DNA from: Saccharina japonica | Taxonomy: Eukaryota > Sar > Phaeophyceae > Laminariales > Laminariaceae | NCBI GenBank assembly: GCA_008828725.1 | Contig: MEHQ01001643.1 | Location: forward strand, 474,610-538,609 | Direction: 5' to 3' | Length of the DNA stretch: 64,000 nucleotides | In this document: positions 45,281-55,977 of the stretch, in pieces | Layout of the letters: each line of letters begins with the position of its first letter | Position numbering within the stretch: the stretch's first letter is position 1 | Made by a program: the position numbers and the translations under genes | Notes under the pieces: model-generated | The model's database searches: none | What the model saw: only the letters and a program-made list of their open reading frames with translations | What the model was told of the DNA's origin: nothing

Positions 45281-45709
45281 GTGAACGGAATCGGCGTTCT
45301 ACTCCCCATCGGGAAAAGCCCCGCCAACAGTCCCCCCCTCACACTAATACTACCAGCGTCACAGCCTTTTCTACCCCCCCCGACCGTATATCACACACCC
45401 CCCGCCTCATCAACATCCCATGGCTTCGTCCGCCTCTGCTCTATGTCCAGCACAAGAAGAAACACACGGGACTGTGGACCAGCTTTAGCTTCTTGTGACG
45501 CGTTGACTCTCGGGAATATAGTGTCTTCACTGAAGGTCAACCCGAACCTGGCCGGTCAGCATTCACCATTTGCTCGGCCATCTTCTTGCAGCATCGGGTC
45601 AACGCGCTCTTCCGCCTCGGCTGGGCAAGTGATCCGTGGGGTTGCTCCGTTGTCCGTAATGCCGCCCGTCTTCTACCCCTTTGGACGAGGTTGCACACGT
45701 CGCTTTTAA
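45281..45709 (+). CDS. unrecognised Pro/Ser-rich open frame, 142 codons
   Basis: Opens with CTG/ATG-near codons, is rich in Pro and Ser for the first 60 residues, then has a more ordinary composition (IVSSLKVNPNLAGQHSPF) and stops at 45709. No domain or signal is seen and no supporting splice context was found. It could be a small gene, an exon of one, or a chance frame in GC-rich sequence. Confidence 0.15.
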   Translation: MNGIGVLLPIGKSPANSPPLTLILPASQPFLPPPTVYHTPPASSTSHGFVRLCSMSSTRRNTRDCGPALASCDALTLGNIVSSLKVNPNLAGQHSPFARPSSCSIGSTRSSASAGQVIRGVAPLSVMPPVFYPFGRGCTRRF

Positions 45710-46429
45710 CCTCTGGCCGGCCGGTCAACATATCTCGTTCAGGTCCTGCAGAAGCTTCATACGAACTCTCCGCAAAGTCAAGCTTATAATTCTCCGCAGG
45801 AGCAGGACGGTTGCAAAGGGATGGTTTCCTGACCGATCACCTGCAAACGGCGCGAACAAATCCGACGGCAAGGAGGACGCATGGGATTATGATACGAGCT
45901 TTTGGTACTCGCTCACAACTCAACACGACTGCCGCAATTGAAAGTGACACATAAAGTGCGTACGTACAGGCTCGCAGTGCCTACAGTAGATACATACAAA
46001 ACTGGTTCAGACGTAACGTCACGATATCATACCAAGAGAATGGGGTGTCTGACTGTTGGACAGGCATGAAAGCAGCACCTCATCGATAAACTGCTGTGCA
46101 ACCGTCCATAGCGTACATTCCGCGCCGCGGCCTTATCGAGAAACTACTGTGCGACCATCGTCAGCCCTCATATTCGGCGCCGCGGTCTATTTGCGCCGTT
46201 TGCCGCGTCCCCGTGCTCGTCCCAGCCACCGCAATCTTACAGTAGCATAAAGCACGGTTACAATAGCATAGATGTTTTACGTAGTCGAACCCATGCTACT
46301 GTGGCCTAGACATTCCGCGGGGCCTCTATTACTAGCCCGGCCAAAATCACGGTATTTGATCTCGTGTTATAACCCAACGAGAAAAAATAAGGTGGGATCA
46401 CCAGGTTGTAACTTCCTACAAATCGTCTA

Positions 46430-47010
46430 TCAGTAAAAAAAAAACTACTTCCATGGAAGTCGTTTTTCTTCCATGGTTTTGTTTTGACTTCCATGAAAGT
46501 TTTTACTTCCAGGTGATTGGATTGGAAGTAAATTAAAATTTTACTTCCATAGAAGTAACACATGAAAGCGAGGGCAAGAATTCACCCCCTGCTTCTAGTT
46601 GGTACGCCGTCCCACCCAAAGTGGGCCCATCCCGATTACCACAGTGTGAACAAATAATGAACCAGATCTTATAAACTGTGTAGCGAGCAGCGCGGAACCA
46701 CACTGGACCTGTCTTTTTGCCGCTGGCCCTCTTTAAATGGGAAGTTGCACGGAACCATGGAAGTGTTTTTACTTCCATCGAGGTAAATACGGTTTACTTC
46801 CATGAAAGTTCCCACACAAGTCAATTTACTTCCATGGAAGTAAAAACAAAATCATGGAAGTAAATTTACTTTCATGAATTTTTCCACATATAGGTCAATT
46901 TACATCGATGAAAGTAAAAAACAAATCATGGATGTAAGATTTTACTTTCATGGAGTGAAAAAAACGTCCATAGAAGTTATTAAATAGTTTCATGGAAGTA
47001 AATGAAAAAC
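46430..47010. repeat. array of ACTTCCATGGAAGT palindromes
   Basis: Two clusters (46435-46560 and 46755-47005) of ttacttccatggaagtaaa and variants flank a unique 190-bp middle, the same two-array layout as hAT-like elements 1-3. Ends and target duplication were not resolved. Confidence 0.6.
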
Positions 47011-49600
47011 ACAAATAATGTGGTACACCCGGAATACAGCTTACAAACCAGTTTGAACAAATGAAAAAAACAACAGCGCACACACGCTTTCGACAACGGT
47101 GAATGCGCCCAGAGGAGGTTAAGGTGTCTAGAGTTTTTCGACCATCTCCAATCGACCCAACCGATACATACAAGTCGGGCTTGTGTACTGGAGTATGCTT
47201 GCACCCATTGATAATTGCGTATTACGGTCGTGAGAGGGAACCTTTGGTAGTCATATCGATCAAGCTTTGTGTGGTGCCATAGACACATACAACAACTAAG
47301 CAATAGGGACAAGTTGTCTAAAATGCTTCCTCGCTAGCGATACCTCCAGCCCCCCGTCCCGTGTTTGAAAGTGACCACACAGGAGAACATATAGAGTAAG
47401 TCGATGGTATACCCATCTGCACGAAATTATGCACAATGTGCCGAAAGCTTCCCCACAATCGGTTCTTAGAGGGGTCCTGCTCACTCCTCATGCGACTCGC
47501 CGAACACTTCACGGCGATTCGTTCTTGGTGCAAGGAATGTCTGCTAGGTCAGTGAAAACCCTACGTTGTTGGGATGCGAGACTCTATGGTCATGTGACTA
47601 CGGCCAAGCGTGACCATGAGCACGTTTCGGGGGGAATGCGTCCAATCTCACCATGATGGGGCGAAATCCAGAACCGGGTGCAGCTGGCTAAGGTCTCTCA
47701 TATTCGGCTTGAATTCGTCGCTTGAACTCGTCGAGGGGTCCACCTGCTTTGGTGCGTTCGTAATTGAGAGGGTGCAAAAGATATGCGGAGAGAACGATAA
47801 GCGGCAAGACGGTTTTGTTGACAACTGGCCACAGTGGTTCAGGCCGACAATCGCTTGTACCTCAATAAGCACGCATGGAAAAATGTTCCGGGTCCGATCT
47901 CAAAGTAAAAAGCGCGCCTGAGGCCCGACCTGAGTGCACTCGCTCACACGTTGTGTATTCTATAGACATATTGTCGGCTGTAATTCAGGTAGGTTTTATC
48001 ACCTTGTGCAACTTATCTCCAGCTAAACGTGCCACCAGCTGGAGATAAATCTCTTGCCTCTAGACTTGCCAGTACAACCCAACGTATCGCCGTGCTTGCT
48101 ATGAGAGAACGCGTGCGCAATTTCTCGTCGTGCGTTGACTTAACGTACGCGTGCTACAACTTGTTGGCGTCACTGCGCCAATTTGAAGCTGCGGGGCGAC
48201 CACGAGGGTGAAAAATAAGCGATGTGGGATGCGGAAAAGTTCAACAGCTACACCTACCAGCCAATTTGGCACGCATCGCGTTTGTTACGGTATACACTGC
48301 TCAACCTTCAACGAGGCCTCAAGGAACCATCCCTTCGCGCCATCTGCTCAGCCCTCAACTAACCTCACCTTGACGTGCTGGCATTCTTTCCGAAGGTCTG
48401 CGTTTCTCGGATAGAGTGCTCTTTCGTTGAAACCCTAGTGGTTCATAATCGAGCCCCCGGCGGACACTACGGCGTTTGATATCCCATCCGTCTCTGACCC
48501 AGGCAGACCACCTTGGTTTTTGTCATGAAGCAGCACCGGACAGAGAAAAAGGCGTCAGGTAAACGTACTCTTACCTCCTATCGTGGTCGACTTGAGTAGC
48601 TGACATGACAACACGATGACAGTTGTCCGGCAATACGAACAGAAGAAAACCGTACACAGCAAACAGCAGCCGAGGCAGCTATTTTAAAACGCACTTGACA
48701 CAGCTGCGTACTACTGCCTGTACAGCACCGATCACAGCTCTTTTATCTGCCACTGCTGCAACAAGTTCGCGTTGATACTGTTGAAATACCAGGTACTTGC
48801 TGCAGTAAAAAGTACCGCCTACGTACGTACGTACGTACATGGTGTGACTGCAATATGTGCAGTAGAAAGCCGCAGACCGCAGCACCTGTACTCGTAGCAA
48901 CCGCAGCAATCTGAATCAATCGACAGATTATAGCTCCCACTACAACAACAGCGGTGTACCTGGGTCACCGCTGCTGTCTGCTGTCCCGTGCCGATACATG
49001 ATGTTATGTGATGGATGTTGTCAAACAATACATATGTACTGCTGTAGAACACCAACAGCCGTAGCCAATGCAGCCAAGGCAAGCAACACAGCTCCTACTA
49101 ATGGCAGCAGCAACCGCAGTGTTTCCTTCTACTGCTGCTGCCTCATGGGTAGCGTTGTCATTGCCGTTCTTATTGCCTTGGCTGCAACACGCTGGTTGCT
49201 CCTGCTTGTGCTCTGAACGTCTGCACTGCTGCTCTACTTTGCGGCCACACCAACACACCCAGAACGCAGCGAAACGACGAGTACGGGACAACGACACCTA
49301 ACCAGCTGATCAAACAAAGGTACTCGTATAAACCCCACGGCCCAACTCACGCTGATGCAACATGTTGCGGGTCTTGCAGCTCTGTGGCCTTGCAGCTCCG
49401 TGTACAGCACACAACACGTACTCGCCCACTCAGGCCAAGGTCGTGTTGAAGGGTGCTCAGGTGTGCTGCTGGTTGTCGTAGCAGGAGGTCGTCCTCACAA
49501 AACAAACAGGCTCATGGGAGCCCAACGGTACGCGTAGATTGAGCCCCAGCTTATGAGAGTCCATGGGTGTGTGTAGAGGGAGATCCAGGTGCTTGAAATG
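47011..49600. other. long stretch without a supported gene
   Basis: Several open frames of 60-110 codons exist on both strands (47429-47921 plus strand is the most continuous), but none shows a recognisable domain. TACGTACGTACGT at 48823-48838 is a short tandem. Confidence 0.3.
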
Positions 49601-49609
49601 CCGGGTGTT

Positions 49610-49795
49610 TGCGTACGAAGAGCGATGCAAGCTGGTCTTGCGGCGCGATGCCAAGCAAGTGCGGCGCGATGCTAAGCAAATAACGTCTCCTGATTGGCCA
49701 ATGCTAAGCAAAAATGGGTTTCCATTCATTGGGTGCATTACGATGCTAAGCAAATGGAGCGATATGATTAGTGAATGCTAAGCAGATCTGGCCCG
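49610..49795 (+). repeat. degenerate GATGCTAAGCAAA repeat
   Basis: gcgatgccaagcaagt, gcgatgctaagcaaat, aatgctaagcaaaaat, acgatgctaagcaaat and gaatgctaagcagat follow each other at irregular spacing. Confidence 0.6.
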
Positions 49796-51842
49796 GCGCA
49801 TGGCAGACTCGCCCCCCTGATCCCACGCTGACCTGATCCCACCCGGACCTGAGCCTTCCTGACTGACCATGGATAGATATTAGCCGCCACCAGGGCCCAC
49901 CAAAGGCACCTTGATCTCACGCGACGTTATCCACCATAGAATCGGGGTTTCCACCAGAATGTTCGAATGTTAAGCTATCATTCGAACACAGAACGGCCAC
50001 GAACATCGACACCAAAACCACTACCTGGTACTGCTGCTGTAGTATAAATAGTGTCCGAGATTTTCTTAGCACTGGCTTGTGACTCGTGGCGACACGTACA
50101 GTTATTAATAGTAGTACTACTGTAGTCCATAATATATTTGGTACTTTCTCTGGTACGAATTGTGGGATAAGACCAGTAAAGGCGCGTCGTAGTTGACGGC
50201 GTTCGTTATGTGCAGAACTGGTTGGGACAAAACTTTGTGCAGGACGTGTGGCCAATTTCAACATTGCACGTCGGCCCAAAGCAATCCGACCCCAGGCCTA
50301 ACCCCTCTTCCGAACCCGAACCCCTACCCTTTGGGGGGCTCGAGGTCGGCAGTCACGCGGCTCCGCCGCGTGTTTTGGTGGCGTTTTTCCAAAAATCCTC
50401 CGGGCGGCCGAAAGGGCAGCCTCGACCAATACGTTTAATATACTATACCTGTAACATACGAGTGCACAACAAGATCTATAATCAAATACAGCAGTAGTAG
50501 TACCAGGCACTGCTGCTGTATCATCACACAACACATCATCACATCATCAACATAATCGATGAACTCATCGAACCACGCGAAGTTCGAGGAAAGAGCCAGC
50601 GCTAGACCACATTCCAACAATTTGGTGTGAAATTTGAATTTGAAAAGGCTGTCGTAGGGTGTACGTATGTTGGGATTTAGTTCAAACTACAGAAGTACGA
50701 ACTACAGAAGTACGAGCTACGTCGTACGAGTACGTACTGCTGTGCCGTGAGACGTCCGCTCCACGGTCTTCTCGACGTGGGTCAACTACTGTACATGGAT
50801 TTCCGCTGTCGGGGTCAGGATTAGGGTTACGAAAAGTATATTTCACCCGTACTGCTGTCGAAGCTGCGCCAAGCCGTCAGTCGTAAACACCTCTCACACA
50901 CTACGTATGATACGAGTACTACTCTGCTCAACGAAACACAAAACGTCCGCAGAAATCGCGCCGTATACGGTACACAAGTACACACCATACCCCACAACAT
51001 CAAAGCTGCGTGTTTCTCCAATAATTGTTCATCGACACCTGGTTTTCGTTCCCTGCTCATTGTGATCGCACCTCGTATGCGCGTAGGTAGCAAAGCCTTT
51101 CGCACAGATGTCGTACCCCCGAGAATTCAAATTCGGGGCAAGCTCGAAAAGCATTGACCGCTCGTTCCGTAAACGCAGAGCCCCAGTCGAACGTGGCGGC
51201 GGAACCCGCACAAGAATCCGGGGATGACTGGAAGTGTCTGCTTCTCCAGTCTTTTCCCTTGCCGTGGCGGGGCGGAGTGGCCGGGATGGTAGTCTCAGCA
51301 AAATGCAGACTTGATACCCCACGTTTGCGAAAGGCCTTGCTCCTTGGAGAGGGGCTGGTGGTGGTGGTGGTGGTGGTGGTGGTCTGAAGACTCGCTGCAA
51401 CGCTGTCACCTGCCTCAGGTGGGCTCTTCTCATTATCTCTTGTGAGAGGCATGGCCGTATCACCTTTGCTGAGAAAAAAACTGTCGAACGCTCAACAGCA
51501 GCAAGCAGTGGCTCCTCATTACTGGCAGCAGAGTCGTATTGTAGACAATTGATTCGGCATTGTTGCTGTTGTGTTGTGGTGTGATGTGTCGTTGTGTTGT
51601 TGCTGACCCGACACTCCCCCTCATCCCCCTGTCCGGTGCATGTGGAAATTACAAAAAAAATTCCCTAAAACCTATGTAGAAACATGCTAAGGTTTCGTAC
51701 AGCGGAAATTATTTCCCAAAAGGCATGCCTCAGGCCTCAGGGAACTCGGGACTAACAGGGGGCTCTCGGCTCAGCTCCCAGTAAACAGACATCAGAAACC
51801 AAATCTGAGTGAAACCTTGCGAGAGCTTTGCGTTTTTTTCAG
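49796..51842. other. stretch without a supported gene
   Basis: Contains a (TGG)n microsatellite (51356-51383) that creates poly-Val and poly-Pro frames. The minus-strand frame around it (51029-51463) is open but its composition is repeat-driven. Confidence 0.3.
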
Positions 51843-51993
51843 AGGCATCCACACCAAGTGCTTGCCTCACTGCAGGCTTGGAGTCAACCTGGCTGCCGCT
51901 GAAGTGACGCCCGAAATTCGGGACGCCGTTCACAGCCGTGTTCCGCTGGCATCGCGTGCAGCATTCAAATTATTTGTTGGCGTCTTCAATTCG
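51843..51993 (+). CDS. candidate exon upstream of the giant gene
   Basis: A good acceptor (tgcgtttttttcag|AGG) leads into an open stretch with ordinary protein composition (VNLAAAEVTPEIRDAVHSR, ASRAAFKLFVGVF) and a possible donor (ttcgg|gtacac). There is no domain match. It could be an early exon of the gene at 56-64 kb or of a separate gene. Confidence 0.2.
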
Positions 51994-52212
51994 GGTACAC
52001 TGCTGTGCTGCAGATTGTTCCAGGGCGGGAACCGAACAGGTTTCGAGGGCTATGGTACAGCTTGCACAATAAATGTCGGGCTTGAGAAGCTCTCCCTCAA
52101 GCGGTGACGGAGCGGAAAACGTAAGGCTCGATTTCGGCACCAGCAGCACCGCAAGCACATCATCAGTCAGAAGTGCGAGCAGTTAATTTTCGGTAGAGAT
52201 ACAATACGTAAC

Positions 52213-52353
52213 ATGCGGAGGTTCTCGGCGCAAGGGGCGCCCTCTATGGACATCCTTGGAAACGAATCGCTGTGGCAAAATGACTCGATGATGGTGGAAG
52301 CAGCAGCAGCAGCAGGGACGGAGACGACACAACAAGCTGAAGATTCTGACACG
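52213..52353 (+). CDS. candidate first coding exon of the giant gene
   Basis: The ATG at 52213 opens 47 codons (MRRFSAQGAPSMDILGNESL .. AAAAAGTETTQQAEDSDT) ending at a strong phase-0 donor, ACG|gtgagt. The next phase-0 acceptor in frame with the giant exon would be ttacaaaag|GTG at 55978, giving a 3.6-kb intron. The composition suits a disordered N terminus. The link is only a phase match. Confidence 0.3.
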
Positions 52354-53599
52354 GTGAGTGGTTGCCCGGCGGAGACACCTCGACAACATGTAGCAGTAAC
52401 CCTTGCCTCCGCGAACGTCCAACCATGTCTAAACTCTCGCCCGAGTATTCACCATTTATCATTGGTGCCCACGTGACTTTTGACGTTGTACCTCGGGTAA
52501 AGCAGTATAGCTGATAGGTAGACTCATGACTACAAGTAGGAATGACTGCTATACACGTTGAAGTTGACGAAAGCACTACTACGGCACAGAGCTCAACCAA
52601 TCTATCGCTAAAAGCTTGGCGTAGCGTGCGTGGTGTGGCGATACCGTCCGTACATACATACAGCTGTTAGAACAATAATGGCTGTCGAGAAATTATGACC
52701 AGGTACTACGAGTACCTGGCACCTGGTATCGTATACCAGTACATCGATTTTTCGGTGTACTCGTACTCGATGCTCTTGATGCTCTCGAGAGGTCTGAAGG
52801 TGTTTTTTTTACTTTTTTTAGAGCTGCTGGCAATGCGAGAGCAGCCAAGATCCAGATCCTAGACATACCGCGAGAATACGAGAAGAGTGAGAGTGCTGCA
52901 GCAGCAGCAGCAGCAGCAGCGTTGTCTTCTGATACAACGTCTGATGTTTGAGTCGCGAAGCCGTGAGAGCAACGTTCAGACAAGAGCATTAGGCAAACCT
53001 GTGTCCGCGAATGAAGCCAAGTCCTCCAGATTACGAACGACAGACCCAATAACGCAGGTACAACAATAGTACTCATTGTATGTGGCGTAGCGCTGCAATT
53101 AAATACGTACCAGGTATATAATAGCACAAAGTATCCCATGTACACAACATACAATTTTACCCACTCGCGCCTCGAACGATTAGTCTCGAAAGCCACATCG
53201 GTACTCCTGGTATGCCTTATACCTCGTATAATACATACCTGGTACGTATTTTATATGTACATCCTTGTTTCTGTTTTTCTTTCTCGTGGTTTTATTCGAC
53301 GTACTTTAGAGTACGAACGGGCATCTGGAGACTGGTCTTGTTGACCTGCCGCGAGCCTGCCGCGCTATTTCCCTGTCTGTGTTCGTTGCATCTCCGACTT
53401 TCACGTTTGGTCTGGACAGTTCTGTCAATATGGTCGATTGCCGCACTGACACCCATCAGACAGGCTGAGAGCTGCCACAGTTGTTTGGTGCTGCTGTACC
53501 CCTGTGTGCGTACCAGTATCCTGATACCTGATATATAGTCCGGAAAAATTCGGAAAAATTGAGGTTGCTATATTACGGGGAACCTATACACTACGTACA

Positions 53600-53763
53600 G
53601 GCCCTCTCATAAGAAAGTGCCCCACAAACTCAGCCTAAACATTACGGGGAAAACAAGAAAGTCGACAGCTATTATACTGAAGTTAGTGTGGGACACACCC
53701 CTTTCTCAAATAAGAAAGTCAGCCTATTAATAAGCCCGATTTCTGGTTTCTTATGAGCGGGCC
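53600..53763. mobile_element. 164-bp MITE-like inverted-repeat unit
   Basis: Ends GGCCCTCTCATAAGAAA and TTTCTTATGAGCGGGCC are 17-bp inverted repeats with one mismatch. Inside, further tcataagaaag/ctttctcaaataagaaag words suggest internal pairing. A target duplication is not clear. Confidence 0.55.
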
Positions 53764-54450
53764 GGTACTGTACCCGTACGAAGAGTAAATAGGACAAATA
53801 TCTAGAAATATTGTTGATAAAAATAAGTAAATATATAGATTTTGTCTGCACCGTACGAGTAGGTCCTATTTACTACTATGACCCCCTGTAATACATGTAC
53901 AGCACTGTCTGTTGCACGTGCGACGTATACACGAAAACGTCGTTTCAGCATGATTATTCGGGGAAAAGTTACGTGAAACATGCCGAAAACACGAAAAGCA
54001 AAAAAAAAATCAACTTTTTTTTTTTCCAAGTTTCTTGATTTCCAAATTTCCGAAATTCCAAATTTACCGCCTCGCGCTGCTGGTGGAAAAAAGCATTTGC
54101 ATCATGAAGGGCCTACTCTTGCGACTACCGGTGAATGCATACTTGATACATACGAAGTAGTGCTACATCATAATATGAAGGCATACAGTAGTCACCAAGG
54201 CACCCTCCGCAGAACACAAGGCTTGTACACAGTGCCACGAGAAGCGGTCGCGGGCAATTTGTTTAAACAAAAAAACACGATTATCTTACAGTAGTTTCCC
54301 CATCCACTTCCACATCCGTCCTGACCGATAACCCACCCGCGCACTGCGCTGTCAGGCTTTACTCTGTCAGTTCGCCGTCCTTCGGCGGTCAGGCTCGAGT
54401 AGGAGGTCAAAAATTAAGTTGAGGTGGGAAAAATGGATATTTGGAAAATC

Positions 54451-54840
54451 GGGGGGGGGGGACTACATGGATTGGGCCTAATCCCATCCCCAACCAACAA
54501 CCGTAACCCCCATCATACTTTATTCGGGGGGAATTTCTGCGTAACGCCAACCCTTGTCCTACTGTACCCTTGAGAACTTTGTTCGGAAAAAACTTTAATA
54601 GGTGCTGGTACGTATGCATGGCATTCGTCGTTTTGTTTTACTCCCAGGGGGGGGGACTACATGGATTGGGCCTAATCCCATCCCCAACCAACAACCGTAA
54701 CCCCCATCATACTTTTTTCGGGGGGAATTTCTGCGTAACGCCAACCCTTGTCCTCCTGTATCCTTGAGAACTTTGTTCGGAAAAAAAATCAATAGGTGCT
54801 GGTACGTATATATGGCATTCGTCGTTGGGTTTTACTCCCA
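54451..54840 (+). repeat. two tandem copies of a 194-bp unit
   Basis: gactacatggattgggccta .. ttctgcgtaacgccaaccct .. aataggtgctggtacgtat .. ttttactccca is repeated with a period of 194 bp and few differences. Confidence 0.85.
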
Positions 54841-55977
54841 TACCTGGTACCTGGTAGTTTACTTTTTCGACACGACGCTACTGAACGTTGTTACAGGAAT
54901 AGAAAAAACGTCCGTAGTGGTCAATTGAGCAGAGTACTTGTAGTGTAGCGAAGGATAGCATCTCCAGTCGGTGCAATTCGTGTATTCCCCGGGTGTGAGG
55001 CAGAATAATGGTAGAAGAAGCACAGGCAACGCGAATTTCTGCTGGCCGTTCGTTGGTTGTTCTAGGGGGCCGCACCGGCGAACCTTAGGTAGACTCATCA
55101 GGAGATTGGTAAATAGCTACTTTATCGACTGATATACCAGGTAATGATTTGGCTTGCCATCCGACAATGGGTAGTGTGCATGTTTTTGTCCAACTTAAGC
55201 TACTCGTAAACGCCCGTGCTTGTATCGCTTTTGGAGGGTACCTGACGCGAAAGCCGAACCCAAAATACCGGGGAAATAAACTCTCACCCAGTCTATTTCC
55301 CTGTTTCGCTGCTTGCCGCTACTTGAAGGCGTCGCTACCTATCTTTTCTATCATTTCATTATCCACCATTTCCTATCAACCCCCTTCCCTTGGACATTGT
55401 CTGGTCCAAATCGTCGTATGCCCTACTCCATATTTACCTGTCATCCCCGCGCCATCGGTAGCAGTCGTCCGGCTGTATTCCTCCTTCCGCACGGCTTTAT
55501 CTCTCCTTCCCCTATACCGGTATATTGCAACCTGGCGGCCTCTCAGCGCAAGCATGCACCGGTGCGGCCGGCGCGAAGTCGCAACCTCGGGGGCCATGAA
55601 GATAACAGTACTAGTGCTTTCTTGTAACGTTATGCAGCACCAGAGGACCATGATACCTGCGGGGGCGAAGGGGAACAGTTTCGATGCGGGGCGCACATAT
55701 TGTCCATGTCTCAGTCCACCCGTATTTCGCGTCTGCAGGTGTTTGCCGCACCGTCGTTGACAGCTGCATGACTATGGGATGACAAGGAGTCCCCTAATCA
55801 TGCTGAAAGCGCGCATGGTTCTTGCCCGAGCTGCTTCCGCTGAAGTTTGGCAACGGAAACGGCGTCGAGCCTTCTCCTTGGCGGTACTCTGGAGTGTAAA
55901 TACGTGCGCTTGTTCTGACCTAAAGGTGTGTACCGTATGCAAATTACTTACTGATAGCTGTCCGTTCCTTACAAAAG

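Larger units (their letters stand above)
52354..55977. other. intron or intergenic stretch before the giant exon
   Basis: Includes a CAG run (52898-52920), a small MITE-like unit (53600-53763) and a tandem duplication (54451-54840). No coding exon with family resemblance was found. A 203-codon plus-strand frame at 55149-55760 is open but featureless. Confidence 0.35.
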
